From assembly GCF_016595275.2 (NCBI RefSeq), contig NZ_JAENIQ020000001.1, forward strand, positions 682,001-746,000: a DNA stretch of 64,000 bases, in the 5' to 3' direction. The stretch comes from Corynebacterium pygosceleis (lineage in GTDB: Bacteria; Actinomycetota; Actinomycetes; Mycobacteriales; Mycobacteriaceae). The notes beneath the pieces were generated by a model, which saw nothing but the letters and a program-made list of their open reading frames with translations, had not been told where the DNA came from and searched no databases. The first letter of the stretch is position 1, and each line of letters begins with the position of its first letter. This document shows, piece by piece, positions 45,195 to 53,747 of this stretch. Both the position numbers and the translations under genes were made by a program.

Positions 45195-45671
45195 CTAGTT
45201 CCCGTCGGCCTGGCTGGCCGCCCGGCGGACGGCATCCAGATCCACCGTCGGGGTGTCCTCCCGGGTGTCCGCGCCGTCTCCGCCGCAGCATCCACCGCCG
45301 GAGGAACATCCGCCACCGGCCTCCGCGTTCCGGTTGGCCGCGACATCCGCGGCGGCGGCGACCCTGGCTCCGAGACCGGCACCCGCACCGGTGAAGACGA
45401 GTGCCGCGACGACGGCCACGACGGGCAGGAGCCACATCCAGCCCGAGGCACTGACACCGATGACGGCGCCCACGAACATGAGTACGCCACCTGCGATCCA
45501 CAGTGGTCCGGCCGCCCGGTGCGCGAGCACCCAGACGTCCTCGGACTTCCGGACCTCGGCGACGTGGATACCCAGGACCGGATTCCCGGGGAGTTTTCCG
45601 GCCCATCCGAGAACACCCGTGATGAGCAGGATCAGGGCGAGAAGGAACAGGACGACGGAGATCGCGATCAT
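45195..45671 (-). CDS. SdpI-family membrane protein with Cys-rich tail
   Basis: 158 aa: three or four membrane segments with the SdpI/YhfL pattern (VLGWAGKLPGNPVLGI, HRAAGPLWI) in the first 110 residues. A cytoplasmic tail with the Cys cluster GGCSSGGGCCGGDG follows, then an acidic/helical end. SdpI proteins are immunity or signalling factors in Bacillus; in actinobacteria the role is unknown. The Cys-rich tail beside a metal-efflux locus suggests metal binding. TAGACT lies six bases before the ATG, giving a leaderless message. Confidence 0.85.
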   Translation of the reverse strand: MIAISVVLFLLALILLITGVLGWAGKLPGNPVLGIHVAEVRKSEDVWVLAHRAAGPLWIAGGVLMFVGAVIGVSASGWMWLLPVVAVVAALVFTGAGAGLGARVAAAADVAANRNAEAGGGCSSGGGCCGGDGADTREDTPTVDLDAVRRAASQADGN

Positions 45672-45683
45672 GGTTTCAGTCTA
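45672..45683 (-). promoter_or_regulatory. -10 element for leaderless SdpI-family transcript
   Basis: TAGACT followed by six bases and ATG 45671; no ribosome-binding site. The rest of the 330-bp gap up to the DAACS gene at 46002 holds a possible short leader frame (45841-45951) and nothing else I can identify. Confidence 0.6.
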
Positions 45684-45840
45684 AACCCGTTCCACCGGTG
45701 CGGTCGTACCCGCCCTTCCGGCAGCTCACCGCTCGCCGTCGGCCGGTCGGGTGTGCGGCCCGCCACGGGAACATCGCTGGTGTGCGCCGGGGCTGATCCC
45801 GTATCGTGAGTGAAAGATGTCGAGAAACTGTGGAACAGAT

Positions 45841-45951
45841 ATGACTTCCCACACCTCCGACTCAGCCCACGCCTGTACCTCCCCGGCCGGTTCCACCGTT
45901 CCGGGAGGTGACCGGCGTCGGATCCCCCAGATCCGTCCCGGCTCCCCGTGA
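45841..45951 (+). CDS. Possible Ser/Thr-rich leader peptide upstream of DAACS symporter
   Basis: 36 codons from ATG, ten of them Ser or Thr, with a weak GGAACAG before it and TATCGT (45802-45807) as a possible -10. A hairpin CGGATC-CCCCA-GATCCG lies near its end. Could be a translated leader controlling the transporter, but composition alone is weak evidence and there is no clear terminator. Confidence 0.25.
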   Translation: MTSHTSDSAHACTSPAGSTVPGGDRRRIPQIRPGSP

Positions 45952-46001
45952 TACCCCGGGGGGACGGTGCGGCGGAACACCCACCGACCTAGGTAGAACA
46001 C

Positions 46002-47252
46002 ATGGACCTGAAAAGACTGTCTTCCTCACTGCTGTTCAAGATCATCGTCGCGATCATTCTCGGCATCATCTGCAGCTTCTTCTTCCCGGATTCGCTCGCC
46101 CGCGTCTTCGTGACCTTCAACGAGCTGTTCGGGAACTTCCTCGGCTTCTTCATCCCGGTGCTGATCTTCGCCCTGATCACCCCCGCCATCGCGGGACTGG
46201 GGCGAGGGGCGGGCAAATGGCTCGCTGTGACCACCGGGATCGCCTACGGGTCCACGGTCTTCGCGGGGCTGCTCGCGTTCGGTGCTTCGTCGCTCCTGTA
46301 CCCGTCCCTGCTCCGGCACCAGCCGATGGTTGATGCGGTGGATGTCGGGGAAGGGGCGTTGAGCAGCTACTTCAGCATCGAGATGCCGGCTCCGTTCGGT
46401 GTGATGACGGCTCTTCTGCTGTCCTTCACTCTCGGTGTGGCGATGACCGCAGTGAAAAGTGACACGTTGTACCACACGGTGAGGGATCTCGAACGTGTCA
46501 TCATGCGTGTCATCTCCCGGTTCATCATCCCGCTGCTGCCCATCTTCATCTTCGGCCTGTTCCTCTCGATGGGCATGAACGGCAACCTGACCTCCACCCT
46601 GACGTCCTTCGGGACCGTGCTGATCATCGCGATCCTGATGACGTTCATCCTCCTGGTCATCCAGTTCGCCATCGCCGGCGCCGCGGCCGGCCGGAATCCG
46701 GTCCGGGCCTTCCTCAACATGCTGCCCGCATACGGCACCGCCCTCGGCACCTCCTCATCCGCCGCGACCATTCCGGTCACCTACGCGTGCACGAAGCGCA
46801 ACGGTGTCGCACCGACGGTCGCCGGTTTCACCGTCCCCTTGTGCGCCACCACGCACCTGTCGGGCTCCATGCTGAAGATCTCCCTGTTCGCCTTCGCGAT
46901 CATGTACATGAACGACATGCAGCTGACCTTCCCGATGGCGATCGGCTTCATCCTGATGCTCGGCATCACGATGGTCGCCGCGCCGGGTGTCCCCGGTGGA
47001 GCGATCATGGCGGCGACCGGCCTGCTCGCCTCCATGCTCGGTTTCAACGATGAACAGGTCGCGCTGATGATCGCCGCCTACATAGCCATCGACTCCTTCG
47101 GTACCGCCTGCAACGTCACCGGAGACGGAGCGATCGCCATGGTCGTGAACAAGCTCGCCAAGGGACAGATCTCCCGTTCCGAGCAGCAGGAGACCCTCGG
47201 CTACGAGGTCGACATCATCGAGGAGGACGAGGAGCTCGACTCCAGGATCTAG
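46002..47252 (+). CDS. Dicarboxylate/amino acid:cation symporter (DAACS family)
   Basis: 416 aa with the GltPh-like layout: eight membrane segments and two re-entrant hairpins. Signatures: GTSSSAATIPV (hairpin 1, Ser-rich), an N-x-x-G region around AAPGVPGGAIMA (hairpin 2), and the substrate-coordinating DSFGTACNVTGDG. The last motif is typical of glutamate/dicarboxylate or serine/threonine carriers. Substrate not decided. AGGT precedes the ATG. Terminates in a parS-centred palindrome. Confidence 0.92.
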   Translation: MDLKRLSSSLLFKIIVAIILGIICSFFFPDSLARVFVTFNELFGNFLGFFIPVLIFALITPAIAGLGRGAGKWLAVTTGIAYGSTVFAGLLAFGASSLLYPSLLRHQPMVDAVDVGEGALSSYFSIEMPAPFGVMTALLLSFTLGVAMTAVKSDTLYHTVRDLERVIMRVISRFIIPLLPIFIFGLFLSMGMNGNLTSTLTSFGTVLIIAILMTFILLVIQFAIAGAAAGRNPVRAFLNMLPAYGTALGTSSSAATIPVTYACTKRNGVAPTVAGFTVPLCATTHLSGSMLKISLFAFAIMYMNDMQLTFPMAIGFILMLGITMVAAPGVPGGAIMAATGLLASMLGFNDEQVALMIAAYIAIDSFGTACNVTGDGAIAMVVNKLAKGQISRSEQQETLGYEVDIIEEDEELDSRI

Positions 47253-47326
47253 CCGACCGGGCGTACGCCCGCGTTCCTCTTCGCCCGTCCGGAGCCCCTG
47301 TGGCACCAGGACGGGCGTCGGCGTTC

Positions 47327-47354
47327 CGGGGGTGTTTCACGTGAAACACCCCCG
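47327..47354. terminator. 28-bp perfect palindrome after the DAACS gene, containing parS
   Basis: Fourteen-base arms meet at 47340/47341, with perfect parS in the centre. It stands 75 bp after the symporter stop and 44 bp before the serine hydrolase GTG. Likely terminator for the upstream gene. Confidence 0.6.
47333..47348. promoter_or_regulatory. parS site (16/16)
   Basis: Perfect TGTTTCACGTGAAACA inside the palindrome after the DAACS gene. It is the parS farthest from parB in this window (about 46 kb). Confidence 0.92.
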
Positions 47355-47397
47355 ACCGGTTTCCCGGATCACCGCTCCACCGACCTATCATGTGCCG

Positions 47398-48249
47398 GTG
47401 ATCAAGACTCGAACACTATTAGCTTCGCTGCTCGCGGTGGCGGGTACCGCCCTCGCGGCCCCGACCGCCGGTGCACTCACACTCAATCCGTGGACGGTGC
47501 CGGACCGGACCGAGATCAGTGTGCGGAACATCGACGGCACGGTGTTCAGCGTCCGGGGCGACCGCCCCGGACCCGCGCTCTCGCTGGCGAAGCTCTATCT
47601 GGCGTACGGCGTTCTCGCGGCCGGAGACCCCGTGGACCGTGACGCCGTGACCCACATGATCCGGACGTCCGACGATCTGACCGCCTCACGGCTGTCCGCG
47701 AAACATCCGACCGCGATCGCTGACACCATCAACCGTTTCGGTCTCCACCGGACCCACGCCGGCCCCGACTGGGGATCCGGTGTCACGACCACGGACGACG
47801 TCGTCCGGTTCCTCACCGCGGTGCGTGACGATCCGACGGCCGCCCTGATCATCGACGCCATGGCGACCGCGGCTCCCGTGGCCGCGGACGGCTACCACCA
47901 GAACTACGGCACCGCGACGCTCCCCGGTTCCCGGGCCACGAAGTTCGGTTGGTCCGATGACGGCACGATCAACGCGACCGCGACCTACGGGAACGGATGG
48001 ACCGCCGCCGCCCGCACGTACGGCCCCCCGGATCAGCTCACCCGGGACGTCCACACCGCCGTCGTCGACTCCCCCGCTCCACAGGCACCGGGCCCTGCGG
48101 GCCCGCCACCCGGATCCGGTTCCTGGGCCGTCACCGGGGCTCAGCTGAAACACCAGGTACGGTGCGCGGATCCCCTCAACCTCCGGCACGGGATACCTGA
48201 CACGGTGCTCATCCCCACGATGCTGGCCTCAGCACTCCCCCGTTGCTGA
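47398..48249 (+). CDS. Secreted serine hydrolase of the class A beta-lactamase fold
   Basis: 283 aa. Cleavable signal (about 1-24, ending PTAGA). SLAK near residue 63 supplies the Ser-x-x-Lys pair, SDD near 92 corresponds to SDN, and KFG near 182 replaces KTG, a non-lactamase variant of the triad. A Pro-rich segment and a Cys-containing end (VRCADP, PRC) follow. Corynebacteria carry such proteins at the wall; substrate unknown. GTG 47398 is taken because TATCAT lies six bases before it; the upstream ATG at 47332 falls in the parS palindrome. Confidence 0.85.
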   Translation: MIKTRTLLASLLAVAGTALAAPTAGALTLNPWTVPDRTEISVRNIDGTVFSVRGDRPGPALSLAKLYLAYGVLAAGDPVDRDAVTHMIRTSDDLTASRLSAKHPTAIADTINRFGLHRTHAGPDWGSGVTTTDDVVRFLTAVRDDPTAALIIDAMATAAPVAADGYHQNYGTATLPGSRATKFGWSDDGTINATATYGNGWTAAARTYGPPDQLTRDVHTAVVDSPAPQAPGPAGPPPGSGSWAVTGAQLKHQVRCADPLNLRHGIPDTVLIPTMLASALPRC

Positions 48250-48314
48250 CCGCCTCGCGGGCACCGGCGTGCGACCGGACGACGGCCCGTGCTGATCGAC
48301 GCGCGGTGCGGTTA

Positions 48315-48327
48315 TAGACTGTGCCCT
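48315..48327 (+). promoter_or_regulatory. -10 element for leaderless leuS transcript
   Basis: TATAGACT overlaps TAGACT (48315-48320), seven bases before the leuS ATG. No ribosome-binding site is present. Confidence 0.65.
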
Positions 48328-51201
48328 ATGACTACACCGAGCGAGACTCCCGCACACCGTTACACCGCGGAGCTGGCGGGCGGCATTGAGCGCACCTGGC
48401 AGAACCACTGGCGTGAACACGGCACCTTCAACGCGCCGAACCCGGTCGGCGACCTCGCCCCGGCGGACGGTACGGAGCTGCCGGAGGACAAGCTCTTCGT
48501 GCAGGACATGTTCCCCTTCCCCTCCGGGGCGGGGCTGCACGTCGGACATCCCCTCGGGTACATCGCCACGGACGTCTACGGTCGCTACAACCGTATGCTC
48601 GGTAAGAATGTGCTGCACACGCTCGGATACGACGCCTTCGGTCTGCCCGCCGAGCAGTACGCGATCCAGACGGGAACGCATCCCCGGATCAAGACGCAGG
48701 AATCCATCGACAACATGGAACGTCAGCTCGGCCGCCTCGGCCTCGGCCACGACCGTCGCCGTGTGATCGCGACCACCGACACGGACTACTACCGCTGGAC
48801 GCAGTGGATCTTCCTCCAGATCTTCAACTCCTTCTTCGATCCCGCACGGCGCAAGGCCCGCCCCATCGCCGAACTCACTCCCCTGCTCGAATCCGGTGAG
48901 CTGCCCGTGCCCGCTGAACTGTCGGAGAAGTTCGGCACCACCGACTTCACCACGCTCGACCGTGTGCAGCGGGCGGAGGTCGTCGACGCCTACCGTCTGG
49001 TCTACCGCTCGAACTCCACCGTCAACTGGTGCCCCGGGCTCGGTACCGTGTTGGCGAATGAGGAGGTCACCGCCGACGGTAAATCCGAACGCGGCAACTT
49101 CCCCGTCTTCCGCAAGAACCTCTCCCAGTGGATGATGCGGATCACCGCCTACTCAGATCGACTCATCGACGACCTCGACCTCCTGGACTGGCCCGAGAAG
49201 GTCAAGTCCATGCAGCGTAACTGGATCGGACGCTCCCGTGGCGCCGAGGTCACCTTCGACGCCGACGGTCACGCCATCGACGTGTTCACCACCCGCCCCG
49301 ACACACTGTTCGGTGCGACCTACGTCGTTCTCGCACCTGAGCATGAACTCGTCGATGTTCTCGTCGCCGAGGGAACCGGTTCCTATGAGGGCATCGACGC
49401 ACGCTGGACGTACGGTCAGTCCTCCCCCGCCGAGGCTGTCGCCACGTACCGTTCCGACATCGCCGCGAAATCGGACCTCGAGCGTCAGGAGAACAAGGAG
49501 AAGACCGGTGTGTTCACCGGTGCCTACGCCACGAACCCGGTCAACGGTTCACAGGTCCCGGTGTTCATCGCTGATTATGTGCTCACCGGATACGGCACCG
49601 GCGCGATCATGGCGGTCCCGGGCCACGATGACCGCGACCACGAGTTCGCGACCGTCTTCGGGCTCCCGGTCCTCGAGGTTGTCTCCGGTGGTGACATCAC
49701 CGAAGCCGCCTTCACCGGTGAAGGCACCGCCGTGAACTCCGCGAACGATGACGGCCTGGACATCAACGGTCTCGGACTCGCCGACGCGAAGGCGACGACC
49801 ATCGCCTGGCTCGAGAAGAAGGGCACTGGACGGGGAACCATCCAGTACAAACTGCGCGACTGGCTCTTCGCCCGGCAGCGCTACTGGGGTGAGCCCTTCC
49901 CCGTGGTCTACGACGCGGACGGTGTCGCCCATGCACTCCCCGAGTCGATGCTGCCCGTCGAGCTGCCCGAGGTCGACGACTACCGTCCCGTCTCTTTCGA
50001 TCCGGAGGACGCGGACAGCGAACCTCAGCCGCCGCTCGCGAAGGCCGGCGACTGGGTCGAGGTCGAACTCGATCTCGGTGACGGGCCGAAGACCTACACC
50101 CGTGACACCAATGTCATGCCCCAGTGGGCCGGATCGTCCTGGTACCAGCTTCGGTACATCGACCCGACGAATTCCGGGGCGTTCTGCGCCCCGGAGAACG
50201 AGGCATACTGGACCGGGCCGCGTCCCGCGGAGCACGGCGCCGACGATCCGGGTGGCGTCGACCTCTACGTCGGTGGTGTGGAGCACGCCGTGCTGCACCT
50301 GCTGTACTCCCGGTTCTGGCACAAGGTGCTCTTCGATCTCGGTCACGTCAGCTCGGTCGAGCCCTACCGGCATCTGTTCAACCAGGGTTACATCCAGGCG
50401 TACGCCTTCACCGATGACCGTGGCGTTTACGTACCCGCCGCCGAGGTCGAGGAGGTCGACGGCGAGTTCCTCCACGACGGCCGACGGGTGAACCGTGAGT
50501 ACGGCAAGATGGGTAAGTCACTGAAGAACTCGGTCTCCCCCGACGAGATCTGCGACAACTACGGTGCGGACACGTTGCGTGTCTATGAGATGGCCATGGG
50601 TCCCCTCGACGCCTCCCGGCCATGGGCCACGAAGGACGTCATCGGTGCACACCGGTTCCTCCAGCGCCTGTGGCGTCTCGCCGTCGACGAGAACACCGGT
50701 GAGGTCGTCGTGACCGATGCCGAACTCACCGACGACGACAACCGGGCCCTGCACCGCACCGTCGCAGGGGTGCGCGAGGACTACTCCGAACTACGGGACA
50801 ACACCGTGGTGGCCAAGCTCATCGAGTACGTCAACCATCTCACCAAGGCGTACCCCGCGGGTGCCCCGCGTGCCGCAGTGGAGCCGTTGACGCAGATGGT
50901 GGCCCCCATCGCCCCGCACATCGCAGAGGAGCTCTGGCGGCGACTCGGGTACACGGAGACGATCACCTACACGGCTTTCCCGACCTTCGATGAGAAGTGG
51001 CTCACCGATGACTCCGTGGAGCTTCCCGTCCAGGTCAACGGGAAGGTCCGGGGCCGGGTCACCGTCGCCGTGGATGCCTCGGAGGAGGACGCCATCGCCG
51101 CCGCGAAAGCCGAATCCAACGTCGCGGGCCACATCGACGGTAAGACCGTGGTGAAGGAGATCGTCGTTCCCGGCCGCCTGGTCAACCTCGTGGTGAAGTA
51201 G
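48328..51201 (+). CDS. leuS: Leucyl-tRNA synthetase
   Basis: 957-aa class Ia synthetase. HIGH motif present as HVGHPLG, the connective editing domain with [18 protein letters not shown] and [15 protein letters not shown], the KMSKS loop as KMGKS, and a C-terminal anticodon-binding and LeuRS tail. Charges tRNA-Leu with leucine and edits norvaline/isoleucine errors. The ATG at 48328 is seven bases after a TAGACT -10. An in-frame ATG at 48289 would precede the promoter. Confidence 0.98.
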   Translation: MTTPSETPAHRYTAELAGGIERTWQNHWREHGTFNAPNPVGDLAPADGTELPEDKLFVQDMFPFPSGAGLHVGHPLGYIATDVYGRYNRMLGKNVLHTLGYDAFGLPAEQYAIQTGTHPRIKTQESIDNMERQLGRLGLGHDRRRVIATTDTDYYRWTQWIFLQIFNSFFDPARRKARPIAELTPLLESGELPVPAELSEKFGTTDFTTLDRVQRAEVVDAYRLVYRSNSTVNWCPGLGTVLANEEVTADGKSERGNFPVFRKNLSQWMMRITAYSDRLIDDLDLLDWPEKVKSMQRNWIGRSRGAEVTFDADGHAIDVFTTRPDTLFGATYVVLAPEHELVDVLVAEGTGSYEGIDARWTYGQSSPAEAVATYRSDIAAKSDLERQENKEKTGVFTGAYATNPVNGSQVPVFIADYVLTGYGTGAIMAVPGHDDRDHEFATVFGLPVLEVVSGGDITEAAFTGEGTAVNSANDDGLDINGLGLADAKATTIAWLEKKGTGRGTIQYKLRDWLFARQRYWGEPFPVVYDADGVAHALPESMLPVELPEVDDYRPVSFDPEDADSEPQPPLAKAGDWVEVELDLGDGPKTYTRDTNVMPQWAGSSWYQLRYIDPTNSGAFCAPENEAYWTGPRPAEHGADDPGGVDLYVGGVEHAVLHLLYSRFWHKVLFDLGHVSSVEPYRHLFNQGYIQAYAFTDDRGVYVPAAEVEEVDGEFLHDGRRVNREYGKMGKSLKNSVSPDEICDNYGADTLRVYEMAMGPLDASRPWATKDVIGAHRFLQRLWRLAVDENTGEVVVTDAELTDDDNRALHRTVAGVREDYSELRDNTVVAKLIEYVNHLTKAYPAGAPRAAVEPLTQMVAPIAPHIAEELWRRLGYTETITYTAFPTFDEKWLTDDSVELPVQVNGKVRGRVTVAVDASEEDAIAAAKAESNVAGHIDGKTVVKEIVVPGRLVNLVVK

Positions 51202-51226
51202 ACGATCCGGGTCGGGAATGACACGA

Positions 51227-51257
51227 GCCCCGGAGCGGAACCCACCCACCCCGGGGC
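51227..51257. terminator. Hairpin between convergent leuS and unknown gene
   Basis: GCCCCGG...CCGGGGC with a 17-base loop, between the leuS stop and the stop of the next gene on the minus strand. No T-run. Weak to moderate terminator candidate. Confidence 0.4.
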
Positions 51258-51281
51258 CGCCCGATCCGTCACGCGGCGGTG

Positions 51282-52205
51282 TCACTCACCGCCGTCGAGG
51301 AGGGACTCGAACGTCCACTCGTTGTCGATCGCGTGCACCAGGTACTCCATCAGCCGCCGCAGGTACAGTTCCTCCGGACCGTGGTCGGGTACACGCTGTT
51401 CGATGACCTCGAGGGCGACGGTCAGCGGCGTACCGTCCACCGTCCCGCACCGCGCATGGCTGCGGTAGGCGGCGAAGAAGAAGTACGGGTCGCACCGGGT
51501 CAGATCCGTCACGGTCGGCCACACACGGGGATCCGCCAATCTGGTGAGGAAGGTGCTCGCCGTATCCGTCAACCACGGCTGCGACGTCGGGCTGCCGGTG
51601 AAGAACAGATCCAGTTTCCCCACCGGATAGAAACTCAGGCACGGGTCCCACCGAACGGCGTCCCTGCACGGGACCAGGGAGTCGAACAGCTCGCCGAACT
51701 GGTGGGGAAGCTGATCATCGACGGCGACATCCCACGGGACGCCGAGTTCCCCACGCCCCATGATGTAGGTCCGGCCGTTGATGCGGTAGTCCATGCTGCC
51801 CTCGTCGTTGAAGATCAACCAGAACAGGAGACGCTGCTCGAACAGGACGCCGGACAGTGTGAGACAGAAGACCCGGAGCTGTTCCAGTGCACAGTGCGTC
51901 CGGGGTGCGTGCAGCGCGGGCACCCCGGAACCCGGATCCGTGGTGAGCAACTCATCGACGGCCCACAGATGCAGCAGTGCCTCCTCGAGGCAGGTCACCG
52001 GCACATGGTGACCTGTCGTGGCCAGGGTGAGCGCCGCGTCGCCGCGTTCCAGGCGGGCGGGCATCTCCGCGAGCTCATCCCGGTCCAGTACCGGCCAGTT
52101 CTCGAGTGGATCCCGGCCGGTGGCGAACAACTGCATCGCACCATGGAAGGTGGGGCCGGCGGTGAAGTCGAGCATCCAGTCGATGTCACGTGGGACGATG
52201 ATCAC
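51282..52205 (-). CDS. Unknown protein (307 aa)
   Basis: I do not recognise a family. Soluble, no signal peptide, rich in Trp, Phe and Leu, with segments LDFTAGPTFHGAMQLF near the N-terminus, LYHLWAVDEL-like EEALLHLWAVDEL about 80-95 and RCDPYFFFAAYRSHARC near 240. The GTG start at 52205 lacks a strong Shine-Dalgarno; the only nearby regulatory sign is a DtxR-like box 163-181 bp upstream in an AT-rich stretch with CACTGTTATCTGG as a possible -10. Stands alone between leuS (convergent) and arsA, whose operon ends 273 bp upstream. Confidence 0.75.
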   Translation of the reverse strand: MIIVPRDIDWMLDFTAGPTFHGAMQLFATGRDPLENWPVLDRDELAEMPARLERGDAALTLATTGHHVPVTCLEEALLHLWAVDELLTTDPGSGVPALHAPRTHCALEQLRVFCLTLSGVLFEQRLLFWLIFNDEGSMDYRINGRTYIMGRGELGVPWDVAVDDQLPHQFGELFDSLVPCRDAVRWDPCLSFYPVGKLDLFFTGSPTSQPWLTDTASTFLTRLADPRVWPTVTDLTRCDPYFFFAAYRSHARCGTVDGTPLTVALEVIEQRVPDHGPEELYLRRLMEYLVHAIDNEWTFESLLDGGE

Positions 52206-52367
52206 GGTGGGTCCGTTCTGGGGTCAGACCCGCCCTGTGGAGGGGAACGGATCAGGGGCGGCTGGTCGGGTTCACTGTCCGGGAACCGAACGGGCCGGGT
52301 TCTCCGGTCGGTCCGGTGAAGGGATGACACCAGATAACAGTGAGAGGAATCACTAACTTCGACTAAA

Positions 52368-52386
52368 TTAGCGGACCCTTGCCTAA
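52368..52386 (-). promoter_or_regulatory. DtxR-like box in gap upstream of the unknown 307-aa protein gene
   Basis: Plus strand TTAGCGGACCCTTGCCTAA. Symmetric outer TTAG/CTAA, and about 13 of 19 positions match TWAGGTTAGSCTAACCTWA on the minus strand. It sits in the 273-bp gap 52206-52478, the most AT-rich spot near here. The gap otherwise holds a candidate -10 (TGTTATCTG) and no gene. Confidence 0.5.
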
Positions 52387-52478
52387 CTTCCAAGAGGTCG
52401 GCGGGAATTCACGGAAAACTGTCAGGTGACGCCCCGTATCCACGGTGGGCGTGTTCCTTCCGGGCCTCCTCCCTCCGG

Positions 52479-53480
52479 TTAACGGAGCCTCTCGCCCAGT
52501 TCGTACAGAACCTCCCGCGAGGTCGCTTCCCCGGGCAGCAGCGGGAGCTGGATCACGGGGACATCCGGCAGGCGGTCACGCAGGGAACTCACAAAGCCCT
52601 CCTCGAGTTCGGCTCGGGCCGCGAGGAAATCACCCTGGTCCCGGGGTGAACGTCGGTTGACCACGCACGCGGCCACCGACACGCCCGTCACGGACAGTTC
52701 GGAGTGGAGTTCCACCGTCTCCAGCACCGGCATGCGCTCGGCGGTCAGCACGATGATGAACGTGCAGAGCTCCGGATCGGTCAGGATACGTCGGAACCGC
52801 CGGAACAGATCCCTCCGTTCCTCCAGGATCGACCGCAGGCGTTCATTGCGGCGACGCACCGGGTCCGTGGAGGTGCCGGTCGCACCACGTGCACCGAGGA
52901 GATCCCGGTCCCGACGGGAGGGGGCACCCAACGCCTCCGCCGCGTCGGCGAGTTTCTCGGCCCTGGCCCGTCGGCCCAGCAAACCGTCGGTCCACGCGGA
53001 CATCACCTCGGGTAGTGCCATCAGGCGGGACGTGTGTCCGGAGGGTGCGGTGTCGACGATCACGTGGTCGTACTCCCCCACCGATCCATCCACGATCCGG
53101 GCGATTCGCTCGAGGATCGCCGCCTCGTGGGTGCCGGGAGATCCGGCGGAGAGCCTCAGGTGCCGGGACACCTCGGTGTGGAGGTGCCGGGGCATCATCT
53201 CGTGCATGGTCTGCTCGACCCCGACGAGATGTGCGGTGACGGTGGCGTCCGGGTCGATCTCGACCGCCTCCAGGCCCGGGTCCAGGGCGGTCACGCGGTC
53301 ACCGATGCAGGTGTCCCACAGGTGCCCTAGATTGTGCGCCGGGTCGGTCGACACCAGCAGTACCCGGCGTCCGCGCCGGGCGAGTGCTGCTGCGGTGGTG
53401 GACGCGAGGGTGGTCTTGCCCACACCACCCTTCCCGCCGAAGAACACGACGCGGCGGGAGGTGATCAGTTCTAGCAGCAC
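52479..53480 (-). CDS. ArsA/Get3-family ATPase, partner of CstA and the CC-star protein
   Basis: 333 aa, a single ATPase domain: deviant Walker A GGKGGVGKTT, switch-like DPAHNLGHLWD and DTAPSGHTSRLM. Nothing like an arsenite operon is nearby. It overlaps the end of the 91-aa CC-star gene by ten bases and follows cstA, so a role in maturation or control of the CstA transporter is inferred. Mid-region 190-230 is Arg-rich. No transmembrane segment. Confidence 0.92.
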   Translation of the reverse strand: MLLELITSRRVVFFGGKGGVGKTTLASTTAAALARRGRRVLLVSTDPAHNLGHLWDTCIGDRVTALDPGLEAVEIDPDATVTAHLVGVEQTMHEMMPRHLHTEVSRHLRLSAGSPGTHEAAILERIARIVDGSVGEYDHVIVDTAPSGHTSRLMALPEVMSAWTDGLLGRRARAEKLADAAEALGAPSRRDRDLLGARGATGTSTDPVRRRNERLRSILEERRDLFRRFRRILTDPELCTFIIVLTAERMPVLETVELHSELSVTGVSVAACVVNRRSPRDQGDFLAARAELEEGFVSSLRDRLPDVPVIQLPLLPGEATSREVLYELGERLR

Positions 53481-53746
53481 GACAGGCCCTCGACCGGCGA
53501 GCGTTCCATACCCATGCGGCGGTGCCAGTCGTGGAACCGGTCGTACATGACGGGCAGGAGTTCGAGGGTGTGGTGACTCGCTGGATTGGGGACGCCGAGT
53601 GCCTCGCCCATGACGAGCATCATGAACAGGTCGTCCTCGTCCCGTGCGGCCCGTCGAAGTGAGGCCCGGTACGGGCCGGCGTAGAACTCCGCCAGTCCGT
53701 CGGAGACCGCACGGAGCCTGCCGCGCAGGTCATCGAACCACACCAC
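53471..53746 (-). CDS. Cory-CC-star family small protein ending in Cys-Cys
   Basis: 91 aa, no membrane segment, amphipathic helices (FDDLRGRLRAVSDGLAEFYAGPYRASLRRAARDEDD), a His/Trp segment HDWHRRMGMER and the C-terminal tail SCC. This corynebacterial family is defined by that terminal Cys-Cys. The GTG start follows the cstA stop by one base. E. coli YbdD and YjiX, small partners of CstA-type transporters, also end in Cys-Cys, so this protein is probably their analogue. Confidence 0.85.
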   Translation of the reverse strand: MVWFDDLRGRLRAVSDGLAEFYAGPYRASLRRAARDEDDLFMMLVMGEALGVPNPASHHTLELLPVMYDRFHDWHRRMGMERSPVEGLSCC

Positions 53747-53747
53747 G

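Noticed and set aside
45726..46001. 91-codon minus-strand frame in the gap before the DAACS gene
   Set aside because: No ribosome site or -10, low-complexity composition, overlaps the symporter leader.
47332..47397. ATG inside the parS palindrome as start of the serine hydrolase
   Set aside because: No signal-peptide character, no ribosome site, and a -10-like TATCAT lies between it and the GTG that begins the signal peptide.
52479..53480. Arsenite-resistance function for the ArsA ATPase
   Set aside because: No arsB, arsC, arsD or arsR nearby and single ATPase half; context is the cstA operon.
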